This document shows positions 15,675 through 23,927 of a stretch of DNA of 38,168 nt, piece after piece; positions within the stretch are counted from its first letter, which is position 1; each line of letters opens with the position of its first letter. The notes under the pieces are model-generated. The model did not search any database. It was not told the origin of the DNA and saw only the letters and a program-made list of their open reading frames with translations. Position numbers and translations under genes: made by a program. Location of the stretch: positions 1 to 38,168 of the forward strand of contig NZ_JADLJS010000044.1 in NCBI RefSeq assembly GCF_015680405.1, given 5' to 3'. Source of the DNA: Pseudomonas pudica (GTDB lineage: Bacteria > Pseudomonadota > Gammaproteobacteria > Pseudomonadales > Pseudomonadaceae).

Positions 15675-16871
15675 GTGTTCAAACATGTCGATGCCTATGC
15701 CGGCGACCCGATCCTCTCGTTGATGGAAACCTTCAAGGCCGACCCGCGCGCCGACAAGGTCAACCTGAGTATCGGCCTGTACTACGATGAGGCCGGCGTG
15801 GTGCCGCAACTGGCGGCTGTGGATGCGGTGGAAAAACGCATCGCCGGCCAGGACCACGAAGCTTCGCTGTACCTGCCGATGGAAGGCCTGGCCAGCTACC
15901 GCCAGGCGATCCAGGCGCTGCTGTTCGGTGCCGATCACCCGGCTGTTACCGGCGGGCGCGTTGCCACCGTGCAGACCGTGGGCGGTTCCGGCGCCCTCAA
16001 GGTCGGTGCCGACTTCCTCAAGCGCTACTTCCCGCAGTCCGAAGTCTGGGTCAGCAACCCGACCTGGGACAACCACCGCGCCATCTTCGAAGGCGCCGGC
16101 TTCAAGGTGCACACCTACCCGTACTTCGACCAGGCCACCCGTGGCGTGGACTTCGACGGCATGCTGGCCACCCTGCAGAACCTGCCGGCCAACAGTGTGG
16201 TGCTGCTGCACCCTTGCTGCCACAACCCCACCGGCGCCGACCTGGAACAGCACCAGTGGCAACAGGTGGTTGAAGTGGTCAAGGCACGCCAGCTGATCCC
16301 GTTCCTCGACATCGCGTACCAGGGCTTCGCCGAAGGCCTGGTGGAAGACGCCTACGCCATCCGCGAAATGGCCCGCGCCGGCGTGCCGTGCCTGGTCAGC
16401 AACTCGTTCTCGAAGATCTTCTCGCTGTACGGCGAGCGTGTTGGCGGCCTGTCGGTGGTCTGCGACGATGAAGCCACTACCCAGAGCGTGCTCGGCCAGC
16501 TCAAGGCTACTGTGCGTCGCAACTACTCCAGCCCGCCCAACTTCGGCGCCCAGCTGGTCGCTGGCGTACTCAGCGATGCCGCCCTCAATGCCCAATGGGC
16601 CGAGGAAGTCGAAGTGATGCGCAAGCGTATCCTCGACATGCGCCAGGCGCTGGTCGATGCCCTGGCCGTGCTGCTGCCAGGCCAGGACTTCCAGTTCTTC
16701 CTGCGCCAGCGCGGCATGTTCAGCTACACCGGCTTCAGCGTCGAGCAGGTGCGCCGCCTGCGTGACGAGTTCGGCGTGTACCTGATCGACAGCGGCCGCG
16801 TATGCATGTCCGGCCTGCGCCCGGCCAACCTGCAACGGGTCGCCGAAGCTTTCGCCGCCGTCCAGAAGTAA
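15675..16871 (+). CDS. amaC: Class I (aromatic/D-lysine) aminotransferase
   Basis: A 398-residue PLP enzyme of the aspartate/aromatic aminotransferase family (TyrB-like). The PLP lysine is Lys247 in SFSKIFSLYGERVGG; GGSGALK (phosphate region), VSNPTWDNHRAIF, HPCCHNPTG, DIAYQGF and the C-terminal SGLRPAN arginine are all present. The start is a GTG with AAGGAGC 9 bases before it; no ATG fits as well. By sequence alone it would be an aromatic aminotransferase. Beside dpkA it could convert D-lysine to the keto acid that cyclises to piperideine-2-carboxylate, the role I recall for AmaC of P. putida. The permease gene downstream is of an aromatic/hydroxy amino acid family, so an aromatic role remains open. 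Confidence 0.87.
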   Translation: MFKHVDAYAGDPILSLMETFKADPRADKVNLSIGLYYDEAGVVPQLAAVDAVEKRIAGQDHEASLYLPMEGLASYRQAIQALLFGADHPAVTGGRVATVQTVGGSGALKVGADFLKRYFPQSEVWVSNPTWDNHRAIFEGAGFKVHTYPYFDQATRGVDFDGMLATLQNLPANSVVLLHPCCHNPTGADLEQHQWQQVVEVVKARQLIPFLDIAYQGFAEGLVEDAYAIREMARAGVPCLVSNSFSKIFSLYGERVGGLSVVCDDEATTQSVLGQLKATVRRNYSSPPNFGAQLVAGVLSDAALNAQWAEEVEVMRKRILDMRQALVDALAVLLPGQDFQFFLRQRGMFSYTGFSVEQVRRLRDEFGVYLIDSGRVCMSGLRPANLQRVAEAFAAVQK

Positions 16872-17217
16872 CACCGCACGGGGCCGCTTCAGTGGGGTGC
16901 GGCCTCTGTAGGAGCGGCCTTGTGTCGCGAAAGGGCCGCAAAGCGGCCCCGGCAATATTCGCGGCGAAGCTGCAAACGTTGGGGGCGCTGCGCACCCCTT
17001 TCGCGACACAAGGCCGCTCCTACACCTGTCAAATTCCTCCTGCAGCCCACCGGCATAACCCGCTTGTAAAGACAAGTGCAACCGCTCCTCGGAAAAGGGC
17101 TTCGCAAGTGCAACCTTTCCGTGCACAATCGCGCTCCCTTTTTCGGTTGAGTTGGGCGAAACGTCTATTTCGCCATTCTCAGCCTGTTGCAGTCTTGCGA
17201 GTGGAGCTTCACCCGGA
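16872..17217. other. 346-base intergenic region
   Basis: It starts with a possible terminator of the aminotransferase gene (GGCCGC 16882-16887 with GCGGCC 16899-16904), then a type C REPIN (16907-17024), then the leader of the permease gene. In that leader CTTGT-AAAG-ACAAG (17063-17076) is a dyad and CAAGTGCAACC occurs twice (17073-17083 and 17105-17115), 32 bases apart. I see no gene. Confidence 0.65.
16907..17024. repeat. REPIN, type C, with two capped arms
   Basis: The 29-base outer arms (16907-16935 and 16996-17024; core GAGCGGCCTTGTGTCGCGAA) are perfect complements. Inside lie two smaller hairpins, GGGCCGC-AAA-GCGGCCC and a GGGG-CGCTGCGC-CCCC one, so the whole can fold as a three-way junction. 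A close copy is at 28530-28650. Confidence 0.9.
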
Positions 17218-18498
17218 ATGAATGAGCAGGCCCCAAGCGTTGAACAACGCTTTGCAGAATCGACCCCCGCCACCCTCGGCAGCTGGTCGCGTCACGACAC
17301 CACCTGGATGCTGGGCCTGTTCGGCACAGCGATCGGCGCCGGAACCCTGTTCCTGCCGATCAACGCCGGCCTTGGCGGCTTCTGGCCGTTGCTGATCCTG
17401 GCCATACTGGCCTTCCCGATGACCTATTTCGCTCACCGCGGGCTTACCCGTTTCGTCCTTTCCGGGCGCAATGGCGGCGATATCACCGAGGTGGTCAAGG
17501 AACACTTCGGCATTACCGCCGGCGCCTCGATCACCGTGCTGTACTTCTTCGCGATCTTCCCGATCCTGCTTATCTATAGCGTGGCGCTGACCAACACCGT
17601 GTCCAGCTTCATGGAGCACCAGCTGCACATGCAGCCGCCGCCACGCGCCATCCTGTCGTTCGTGCTGATCCTCGGCCTGCTGGCCATCGTGCGCTGTGGG
17701 GAGCAGGCCACGGTCAAGGTCATGAGCCTGCTGGTCTACCCGTTCATCGTCGCCCTGGCATTGCTGGGCCTGTACCTGGTCCCGCACTGGACCGGTGGCA
17801 TCCTCGACAGCGCCACCCAGGTACCACCGGCCTCGGCCTTCCTGCACACCCTGTGGCTGGCGATTCCGGTGATGGTGTTCTCGTTCAACCACTCGCCGAT
17901 CATCTCCGCCTTTGCCGTCGACCAGAAGCGCCGCTATGGCGAGCATGCCGATGAGCGTAGCGGCCAGATCCTGCGCCGTGCCCACCTGCTGATGGTGGTG
18001 ATGGTGCTGTTCTTCGTGTTCAGCTGCGTGCTCACCCTGAGCAGCGCCCAGCTGGCCGAGGCCAAGGCGCAGAACCTGTCGATCCTGTCGTACCTGGCCA
18101 ACCACTTCAGCAACCCGACCATCGCGTTCGCTGCACCGCTGATCGCCTTCGTGGCCATCGCCAAGTCGTTCCTCGGCCACTACATCGGCGCCAGCGAAGG
18201 CCTGAAGGGCATCATCACCAAGGCCGGCGCACGCCCGGGGGCCAAGACCCTGGACCGCGTGGTCGCCGCGCTGATGCTGGTGGTGTGCTGGATCGTCGCC
18301 ACGCTCAACCCGAGCATCCTCGGCATGATCGAGTCGCTCGGTGGCCCGATCCTCGCGGTGCTGCTGTTCCTGATGCCGATGTACGCCATTCGCCGCGTGC
18401 CATCGATGCGCAAATACAGCGGTGCTGCCTCCAACGTGTTCGTGGTAGTAGTCGGCCTGGTTGCGCTGACTTCGGTGGTATACGGCCTGCTGGGCTGA
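17218..18498 (+). CDS. HAAAP-family amino acid permease
   Basis: A 426-residue inner-membrane amino acid:H+ symporter of the SdaC/TdcC (hydroxy and aromatic amino acid) family. About 11 hydrophobic segments are seen, beginning with WMLGLFGTAIGAGTLFLPINAG, the family's first-helix signature. The frame is open upstream to 17152, but the ATG at 17218 fits the family start and has GGAG 11 bases before it. It follows the aminotransferase gene with a 346-base gap that contains a REPIN and direct repeats, so it is probably a separate transcript, ended by a strong terminator. The substrate could be serine, threonine, an aromatic amino acid, or by context lysine. Confidence 0.88.
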   Translation: MNEQAPSVEQRFAESTPATLGSWSRHDTTWMLGLFGTAIGAGTLFLPINAGLGGFWPLLILAILAFPMTYFAHRGLTRFVLSGRNGGDITEVVKEHFGITAGASITVLYFFAIFPILLIYSVALTNTVSSFMEHQLHMQPPPRAILSFVLILGLLAIVRCGEQATVKVMSLLVYPFIVALALLGLYLVPHWTGGILDSATQVPPASAFLHTLWLAIPVMVFSFNHSPIISAFAVDQKRRYGEHADERSGQILRRAHLLMVVMVLFFVFSCVLTLSSAQLAEAKAQNLSILSYLANHFSNPTIAFAAPLIAFVAIAKSFLGHYIGASEGLKGIITKAGARPGAKTLDRVVAALMLVVCWIVATLNPSILGMIESLGGPILAVLLFLMPMYAIRRVPSMRKYSGAASNVFVVVVGLVALTSVVYGLLG

Positions 18499-18516
18499 TA
18501 GGCCATCTGCAACAGT

Positions 18517-18555
18517 AATGCCCGGGTCGCTTGTTGCCACCCGGGCATTTTTTTG
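18517..18555 (+). terminator. Strong intrinsic terminator after the permease gene
   Basis: AATGCCCGGGT (18517-18527) pairs perfectly with ACCCGGGCATT (18539-18549), with an 11-base loop and a run of seven T (18548-18554). Confidence 0.95.
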
Positions 18556-18563
18556 TCCACAAG

Positions 18564-18586
18564 AATTGTCCGGCAATAGAACAATT
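18564..18586. promoter_or_regulatory. AATTGT-N11-ACAATT dyad upstream of tpx
   Basis: Perfect 6-bp arms at 18564-18569 and 18581-18586 lie about 80-100 bases before tpx. The spacing is consistent with a dimeric regulator such as OxyR, but the sequence alone does not show which one. Confidence 0.35.
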
Positions 18587-18664
18587 TCACCTGCCCCCAT
18601 AGGCACCCGGCCGCCTTCATGCTTAACTCAGTGTCCTTTTCAAACCCCGCATAAGGATTTCGTC

Positions 18665-19165
18665 ATGGCTCAAGTGACTCTCAAAGGCAACCCGGTTCAG
18701 GTCAAAGGCGAACTGCCGAAAACCGGCGCCCAGGCTCCGGCTTTCTCCCTGGTAGGTGAAGGCCTGGCTGACAAGTCGCTGAAAGACTACGCCGGCAAGC
18801 GCAAGGTGCTGAACATCTTCCCGAGCGTCGATACCCCGACCTGTGCTACCTCCGTGCGCAAGTTCAATGCCCAGGCCAACGATGTGGCCAACACCGTGGT
18901 GCTGTGCATCTCCGCCGACCTGCCGTTCGCCCAGGCACGCTTCTGCGGCGCCGAAGGCCTGGACAACGTGAAGAACCTGTCGACCCTGCGTGGCCGCGAG
19001 TTCCTCGAAAACTACGGCGTGGCCATTGCCGATGGCCCGCTGGCCGGCCTGGCTGCCCGTGCCGTGGTGGTGCTGGACGAAAACGACAAGGTGCTGCACA
19101 GCGAGCTGGTTGGCGAAATCGCTGACGAGCCGAACTACGATGCAGCGCTGGCTGTACTGAAGTAA
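18665..19165 (+). CDS. tpx: Thiol peroxidase (Tpx-type peroxiredoxin)
   Basis: A 166-residue atypical 2-Cys peroxiredoxin that reduces alkyl and hydrogen peroxides with electrons from thioredoxin, in the periplasm-facing or cytosolic pool as in other gamma-proteobacteria (no signal peptide is visible). The peroxidatic Cys60 (VDTPTCATSV) and the resolving Cys94 (ARFCGAEG) are 34 residues apart as in E. coli Tpx. AAGGA lies 8 bases before the ATG. It stands alone between two terminators. Confidence 0.96.
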   Translation: MAQVTLKGNPVQVKGELPKTGAQAPAFSLVGEGLADKSLKDYAGKRKVLNIFPSVDTPTCATSVRKFNAQANDVANTVVLCISADLPFAQARFCGAEGLDNVKNLSTLRGREFLENYGVAIADGPLAGLAARAVVVLDENDKVLHSELVGEIADEPNYDAALAVLK

Positions 19166-19204
19166 TGGTTGCGGGGCAGGGCGGCTGAATACTGTTCTGG
19201 CCCC

Positions 19205-19302
19205 CTTCGCGGGTAAACCCGCTCCCACAGGGATATCACAGCCTTTGAAACCTGTGCCGTACCTGTGGGAGCGGGTTTACCCGCGAAGAGGCCGGCACAG
19301 GC
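19205..19302. repeat. REPIN, type A, after tpx
   Basis: Arms 19205-19231 and 19262-19288 are perfect 27-base complements (CTTCGCGGGTAAACCCGCTC and its reverse, with the CCCACAGG boundary). The right side extends into GAGGCCGGCACAGG. Confidence 0.88.
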
Positions 19303-19344
19303 AACCGAAACCTTTCAGCCCGCCACCTGCTCCAGGCAACACCC

Positions 19345-19383
19345 TGAAAACGGCCCGGAACGCGTTCCGGGCCGTTTTCATTT
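19345..19383. terminator. 36-bp perfect palindrome, bidirectional terminator
   Basis: TGAAAACGGCCCGGAACG (19345-19362) is followed at once by its exact reverse complement (19363-19380). The folded stem would have a 4-base loop. TTTTCATTT follows on the plus strand and TTTTCA on the minus strand. It ends tpx and isolates the muxA promoter. Confidence 0.9.
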
Positions 19384-19414
19384 AAAGTTCAAACCCTTGG
19401 CAACGTCAGGCAAA

Positions 19415-19431
19415 GGTAAACCTCTGGTAAA
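19415..19431 (+). promoter_or_regulatory. CpxR-like box upstream of muxA
   Basis: GGTAAACCTCTGGTAAA holds two GTAAA repeats separated by six bases, i.e. 11 bp start to start. The CpxR consensus is GTAAA-N4-8-GTAAA. It lies 79 bases before the muxA ATG. In E. coli mdtABC and in Pseudomonas RND pumps CpxR-type control is known; binding here is inferred. Confidence 0.6.
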
Positions 19432-19509
19432 GGCGCTTTGCTAAAACGATGCCAGTGCTTATCGTTCATCCTCCCCAAGTCGTCATTCCGAACAAGGTTC
19501 GTTCAACCC

Positions 19510-20832
19510 ATGCAAGCGTCCAATTCCCGTTCCCCTCGTCGCTGGCTCGTAGGCCTGCTGATCCTGCTGCTGGTGGCTGCACTGGCCTGGTGGCTGTGGC
19601 CCGCAGCAGCGCCTGCGCCTAAAGAAGCCGGTGGCGGGCGCGGTGGCAAGGGCACGGGCATGATGGGCGGGCGCCCAGGCTTCGGCGGCTCCAGCGACCC
19701 GGTGCCGGTACGCGTCGAGCCGGTACGGGTCGGCGACTTCCCGTTGTACTACAAGGCCCTGGGCACCGTCACTGCGACCAACACGGTCAACGTGCGCAGC
19801 CGTGTGGCTGGCGAGCTGGTCAAGATCCACTTCAAGGAAGGCCAGCAGGTCAAGGCCGGCGACCTGCTCGCCGAGATCGACCCGCGCCCGTATCGCATCG
19901 CCCTGCAACAGGCCGAAGGCACCCTGGCGCAGAACCAGGCGCAGCTGAAGAACGCCCAGGTCGACCTGGCCCGCTATAAAGGCCTGTACGCCGAAGACAG
20001 CATCGCCAAGCAAACCCTCGACACCGCCGAAGCGCAGGTGGCGCAGTTCCAGGGGCTGGTGAAGACCAACCAGGCGCAGGTCAACGACGCCCGCCTGAAC
20101 CTCGATTTCACCCAGATCCGCGCGCCGATCAACGGCCGCGTGGGCCTGCGCCAGCTCGACCTGGGCAACCTGGTGGCGGCCAACGACACCACCGCGCTGG
20201 TGGTGATCACCCAGACCGAGCCGATCAGCGTTGCCTTCACCCTGCCGGAAACCGAGTTGAGCACCGTGCTGGAACGCTACCGCAGCGGCGCCAGCCTGCC
20301 GGTCGAAGCCTGGGACCGCAGTGACAGCAAGCTGCAGTCCACCGGCGTGCTGGGCAGCATCGACAACCAGATCGACACCACTACCGGCACACTCAAGTTC
20401 AAGGGCCGCTTCGAGAACAAGGACCTGGCCCTGTTCCCCAACCAGTTCGTCAACGTGCGCCTGCTGGCCGATACCCTCAAGCAGGTGACCATGGCCCCGT
20501 CGGCGGCCATCCAGTTCGGCAACGACGGCACCTTCGCCTATGTGGTCAACGACGAGAGCAAGGTGAATGTGCGCAAGCTCAAGGTAGGGGCCAGCGACGG
20601 CGAGAACAGCGTCATCCTCGAGGGCCTGAAGGCCGGCGACCGCCTGGTGCTGGAGGGCACCGACCGCCTGCGCGAAGGCACCAAGGTGGAAGTGGTCGAA
20701 GACAGCTCGCAGGTGCCGACCACCCCGGGTCAGCACCTGCAAGGTCAGGAAGCCAAGGGTTCGGCAAGCACTGGTGGCGTGCAACCCGCTGAAGCACAGC
20801 CTGGTAGCGCAGCAGGCAAGGCGGGCGCATGA
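19510..20832 (+). CDS. muxA: RND pump periplasmic adaptor
   Basis: A 440-residue membrane-fusion protein of the MdtA/MuxA type. Residues about 12-32 are an N-terminal inner-membrane anchor (WLVGLLILLLVAALAWWLW), followed by a Gly-rich stretch, then the lipoyl and helical hairpin domains (VNVRSRVAGELVKIHFKEGQQVKAGDLLAEIDPRPY and a coiled coil rich in Gln, AEAQVAQFQGLVKTNQAQVNDARL), beta-barrel and membrane-proximal domains. The frame is open from 19438, but the ATG at 19510 begins the anchor and follows AAGGT. It joins the two RND pumps to OpmB in a heteromeric efflux complex. The gene overlaps muxB by ATGA. Confidence 0.93.
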   Translation: MQASNSRSPRRWLVGLLILLLVAALAWWLWPAAAPAPKEAGGGRGGKGTGMMGGRPGFGGSSDPVPVRVEPVRVGDFPLYYKALGTVTATNTVNVRSRVAGELVKIHFKEGQQVKAGDLLAEIDPRPYRIALQQAEGTLAQNQAQLKNAQVDLARYKGLYAEDSIAKQTLDTAEAQVAQFQGLVKTNQAQVNDARLNLDFTQIRAPINGRVGLRQLDLGNLVAANDTTALVVITQTEPISVAFTLPETELSTVLERYRSGASLPVEAWDRSDSKLQSTGVLGSIDNQIDTTTGTLKFKGRFENKDLALFPNQFVNVRLLADTLKQVTMAPSAAIQFGNDGTFAYVVNDESKVNVRKLKVGASDGENSVILEGLKAGDRLVLEGTDRLREGTKVEVVEDSSQVPTTPGQHLQGQEAKGSASTGGVQPAEAQPGSAAGKAGA

Positions 20833-23800
20833 ACCTCTCGCGTCTGTTCATCCTGAGGCCGGTTGCCACCACGCTGAGCATGCTGGCTATCGTCCTGGCC
20901 GGCCTGATCGCCTACAAGCTGCTGCCGGTTTCCGCCTTGCCGCAGGTGGATTACCCGACCATCCGGGTCATGACCCTGTACCCCGGTGCCAGCCCACAGG
21001 TCATGACCAGCGCCGTTACCGCACCGCTTGAACGCCAGTTCGGCCAGATGCCGGGCCTGCAGCAGATGGCCTCGACCAGCTCCGGCGGCGCCTCGGTGCT
21101 GACCTTGCGCTTCAACCTCGACATGAACATGGACGTTGCCGAGCAGCAGGTGCAGGCCGCGATCAACGCCGCCAGCAACCTGTTGCCCAGCGACCTGCCG
21201 GCGCCACCGGTGTACAACAAGGTCAACCCGGCTGACACACCGGTGCTGACCCTGGCCATCTCCAGCAAGACCATGCCGCTGCCCAAGCTCAACGACCTGG
21301 TCGACACCCGCGTGGCCCAGAAGCTCGCGCAGATCAGCGGTGTGGGCATGGTCAGCATCGCCGGCGGCCAGCGCCAGGCGGTGCGGATCAAGGTCAACGT
21401 CGACGCCCTGGCCGCCAACGGGCTGAACCTGGAGGACGTACGCACGCTGATCGGCGCCTCCAACGTCAACCAGCCCAAGGGCAACTTCGACGGCCCGACC
21501 CGGGTGTCGATGCTCGATGCCAACGACCAGCTGCGTTCCCCTGAGGAATACGCCAACCTGATCCTGGCCTACAACAACGGTGCACCGCTGCGCCTGAAGG
21601 ACGTGGCCGAAATCGTCGACGGCGCGGAAAACGAGCGCCTGGCCGCCTGGGCCAACGAAAACCACGCCGTGCTGCTGAACATCCAGCGCCAGCCGGGCGC
21701 CAACGTCATCGAAGTGGTCGACCGCATCAAGGCCCTGCTGCCGTCGATCACCGACAACCTGCCGGCCGGCCTTGATGTTTCGGTACTCACTGACCGTACT
21801 CAGACCATCCGCGCCGCGGTCAAGGACGTGCAGCACGAACTGCTGATCGCCATCGCCCTGGTGGTGATGGTCACGTTCGTCTTCCTGCGCCGTTTCAGCG
21901 CCACCCTCATTCCGTCGATCGCCGTGCCGTTGTCGCTGATTGGCACCTTCGGCGTGATGTACCTGGCCGGCTTCTCGGTCAACAACCTGACGCTGATGGC
22001 CCTGACCATCGCCACCGGTTTCGTGGTCGACGACGCCATCGTCATGCTGGAGAACATCTCCCGGCACATCGAGGAGGGCGAGACGCCCATGCAGGCGGCG
22101 CTCAAGGGCGCCCGGCAAATTGGCTTCACCCTGATCTCGCTGACCTTCTCGCTGATCGCGGTACTGATCCCGCTGCTGTTCATGGCCGATGTGGTCGGCC
22201 GCCTGTTCCGCGAGTTCGCCATCACCCTGGCGGTGGCCATCCTGATTTCCCTGGTGGTATCGCTGACCCTCACGCCGATGATGTGCGCGCGCCTGCTCAA
22301 GCGCGAGCCCAAGGAAGAGGAGCAGGGCCGTTTCTACCGCGCCAGTGGCGCCTGGATCGACTGGCTGATCAGGCACTACGGCAGCGCCCTGCAGTGGGTA
22401 CTCAAGCGCCAGCCGCTGACGCTGCTGGTTGCCGTGGCCAGCCTGGCGCTCACCGTATTCCTGTACATGGTGGTGCCCAAGGGCTTCTTCCCGGTGCAGG
22501 ACACCGGGGTGATCCAGGGCATTTCCGAAGCGCCGCAGTCCACCTCGTTCGCCGCCATGAGCGAACGCCAGCAAGCCCTGAGCAAGGTGATCCTGCAGGA
22601 CCCTGCAGTGCAGAGCCTGTCGTCCTACATCGGTGTCGATGGCGACAACGCCACGCTCAACAGCGGCCGTCTGCTGATCAACCTCAAGCCCCATGGCGAG
22701 CGTGATGTCACGGCCACCGAGGTGATCAACCGCCTGCAGCCGCAAGTCGACCGGTTGGTGGGTATTCGCCTGTTCATGCAGCCGGTGCAGGACCTGAGCA
22801 TCGAAGACCGGGTCAGCCGTACCCAGTACCAGTTCAGCCTGTCGTCGCCGGACGCCGACCTGCTGGCGCAATGGAGCGGCAAGCTGGTGCAGGCGCTGCA
22901 GCAGCGCCCGGAACTGGCCGACGTGGCCAGCGACCTGCAGGACAAGGGCCTGCAGGTGTACCTGGTGATCGACCGCGACATGGCCAGCCGCCTGGGCATC
23001 AGCGTGTCGCAGATCACCAACGCCCTGTACGACGCCTTCGGCCAGCGCCAGATTTCGACCATCTACACCCAGGCCAGCCAATACCGCGTGGTGCTGCAAT
23101 CGCAGGATGCGGCGGTGATCGGCCCGCAGGCGCTGGAGTCGATCCACGTCAAGGCCACCGATGGCGGCCAGGTGCGCCTGTCGGCGCTGGCGCGCATCGA
23201 GCAGCGCCAGGCCCAGCTGGCCATTTCCCACATCGGCCAGTTCCCGGCGGTGACCCTGTCGTTCAACCTGGCCCACGGCGCTTCGCTGGGCGAGGCGGTG
23301 CAGGTGATCGAGCAGGTGCAGAAGGACATCGGCATGCCGCTGGGCGTGCAGACCCGCTTCCAGGGCGCGGCGGAGGCCTTCCAGGCATCGCTGTCGAGCA
23401 CCTTGCTGTTGATCCTGGCGGCGGTGGTGACCATGTACATTGTGCTGGGCGTGCTGTACGAGAGCTACATCCACCCGGTGACCATTCTTTCGACCCTGCC
23501 GTCGGCAGCGGTCGGCGCCTTGCTGGCCTTGCTCATCAGCGGCAACGACCTGGGCATGATCGCCATCATCGGCATCATCCTGCTGATCGGCATCGTCAAG
23601 AAGAACGCGATCATGATGATCGACTTCGCTCTCGAGGCCGAGCGCCAGCAGGGCATGAGCCCGCGTGATGCCATCTACCAGGCGGCGCTGCTGCGCTTCC
23701 GGCCGATCCTGATGACCACCCTGGCCGCGCTGTTCGGCGCCGTGCCGCTGATGCTCGCCACCGGTTCAGGCGCCGAGCTGCGCCAGCCGCTGGGCCTGGT

Positions 23801-23927
23801 GATGGTGGGCGGGTTGCTGGTCAGCCAGGTGCTGACGTTGTTCACCACCCCGGTCATCTACCTGTATTTTGACCGCCTGGCCCGCCGCTGGCGCCCGGCC
23901 ACTGACGTGAAGCAGGCCGAGGCATGA
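20829..23927 (+). CDS. muxB: RND efflux pump subunit
   Basis: A 1032-residue proton-driven inner-membrane pump of the HAE1/MdtB type. The N-terminal LFILRPVATTLSMLAIVLAG begins helix 1; the helix-4 proton relay is seen as VVDDAIVMLENISRH (two Asp), and the helix-10 lysine as VKKNAIMMIDFALE. Two large periplasmic loops of about 300 residues hold the porter and docking domains. It acts with MuxC as a heterotrimer, as shown for MdtBC, and exports drugs through OpmB. Start and stop are ATGA overlaps with muxA and muxC. Confidence 0.95.
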   Translation: MNLSRLFILRPVATTLSMLAIVLAGLIAYKLLPVSALPQVDYPTIRVMTLYPGASPQVMTSAVTAPLERQFGQMPGLQQMASTSSGGASVLTLRFNLDMNMDVAEQQVQAAINAASNLLPSDLPAPPVYNKVNPADTPVLTLAISSKTMPLPKLNDLVDTRVAQKLAQISGVGMVSIAGGQRQAVRIKVNVDALAANGLNLEDVRTLIGASNVNQPKGNFDGPTRVSMLDANDQLRSPEEYANLILAYNNGAPLRLKDVAEIVDGAENERLAAWANENHAVLLNIQRQPGANVIEVVDRIKALLPSITDNLPAGLDVSVLTDRTQTIRAAVKDVQHELLIAIALVVMVTFVFLRRFSATLIPSIAVPLSLIGTFGVMYLAGFSVNNLTLMALTIATGFVVDDAIVMLENISRHIEEGETPMQAALKGARQIGFTLISLTFSLIAVLIPLLFMADVVGRLFREFAITLAVAILISLVVSLTLTPMMCARLLKREPKEEEQGRFYRASGAWIDWLIRHYGSALQWVLKRQPLTLLVAVASLALTVFLYMVVPKGFFPVQDTGVIQGISEAPQSTSFAAMSERQQALSKVILQDPAVQSLSSYIGVDGDNATLNSGRLLINLKPHGERDVTATEVINRLQPQVDRLVGIRLFMQPVQDLSIEDRVSRTQYQFSLSSPDADLLAQWSGKLVQALQQRPELADVASDLQDKGLQVYLVIDRDMASRLGISVSQITNALYDAFGQRQISTIYTQASQYRVVLQSQDAAVIGPQALESIHVKATDGGQVRLSALARIEQRQAQLAISHIGQFPAVTLSFNLAHGASLGEAVQVIEQVQKDIGMPLGVQTRFQGAAEAFQASLSSTLLLILAAVVTMYIVLGVLYESYIHPVTILSTLPSAAVGALLALLISGNDLGMIAIIGIILLIGIVKKNAIMMIDFALEAERQQGMSPRDAIYQAALLRFRPILMTTLAALFGAVPLMLATGSGAELRQPLGLVMVGGLLVSQVLTLFTTPVIYLYFDRLARRWRPATDVKQAEA

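Larger units (their letters stand above)
19166..19509. other. 344-base intergenic region
   Basis: It holds a type A REPIN (19205-19302), a 36-bp palindromic terminator (19345-19380), a CpxR-like box (19415-19431) and the muxA leader. I see no gene in it. Confidence 0.75.

Noticed and set aside
15489..17273. A 594-codon minus-strand frame over the aminotransferase gene
   Set aside because: Antisense shadow that also crosses two REPINs; the sense gene has the full PLP motif set.
20745..23474. A 909-codon minus-strand frame opposite muxB
   Set aside because: Same in-register antisense effect as above; muxB has all RND motifs, and the frame has none.
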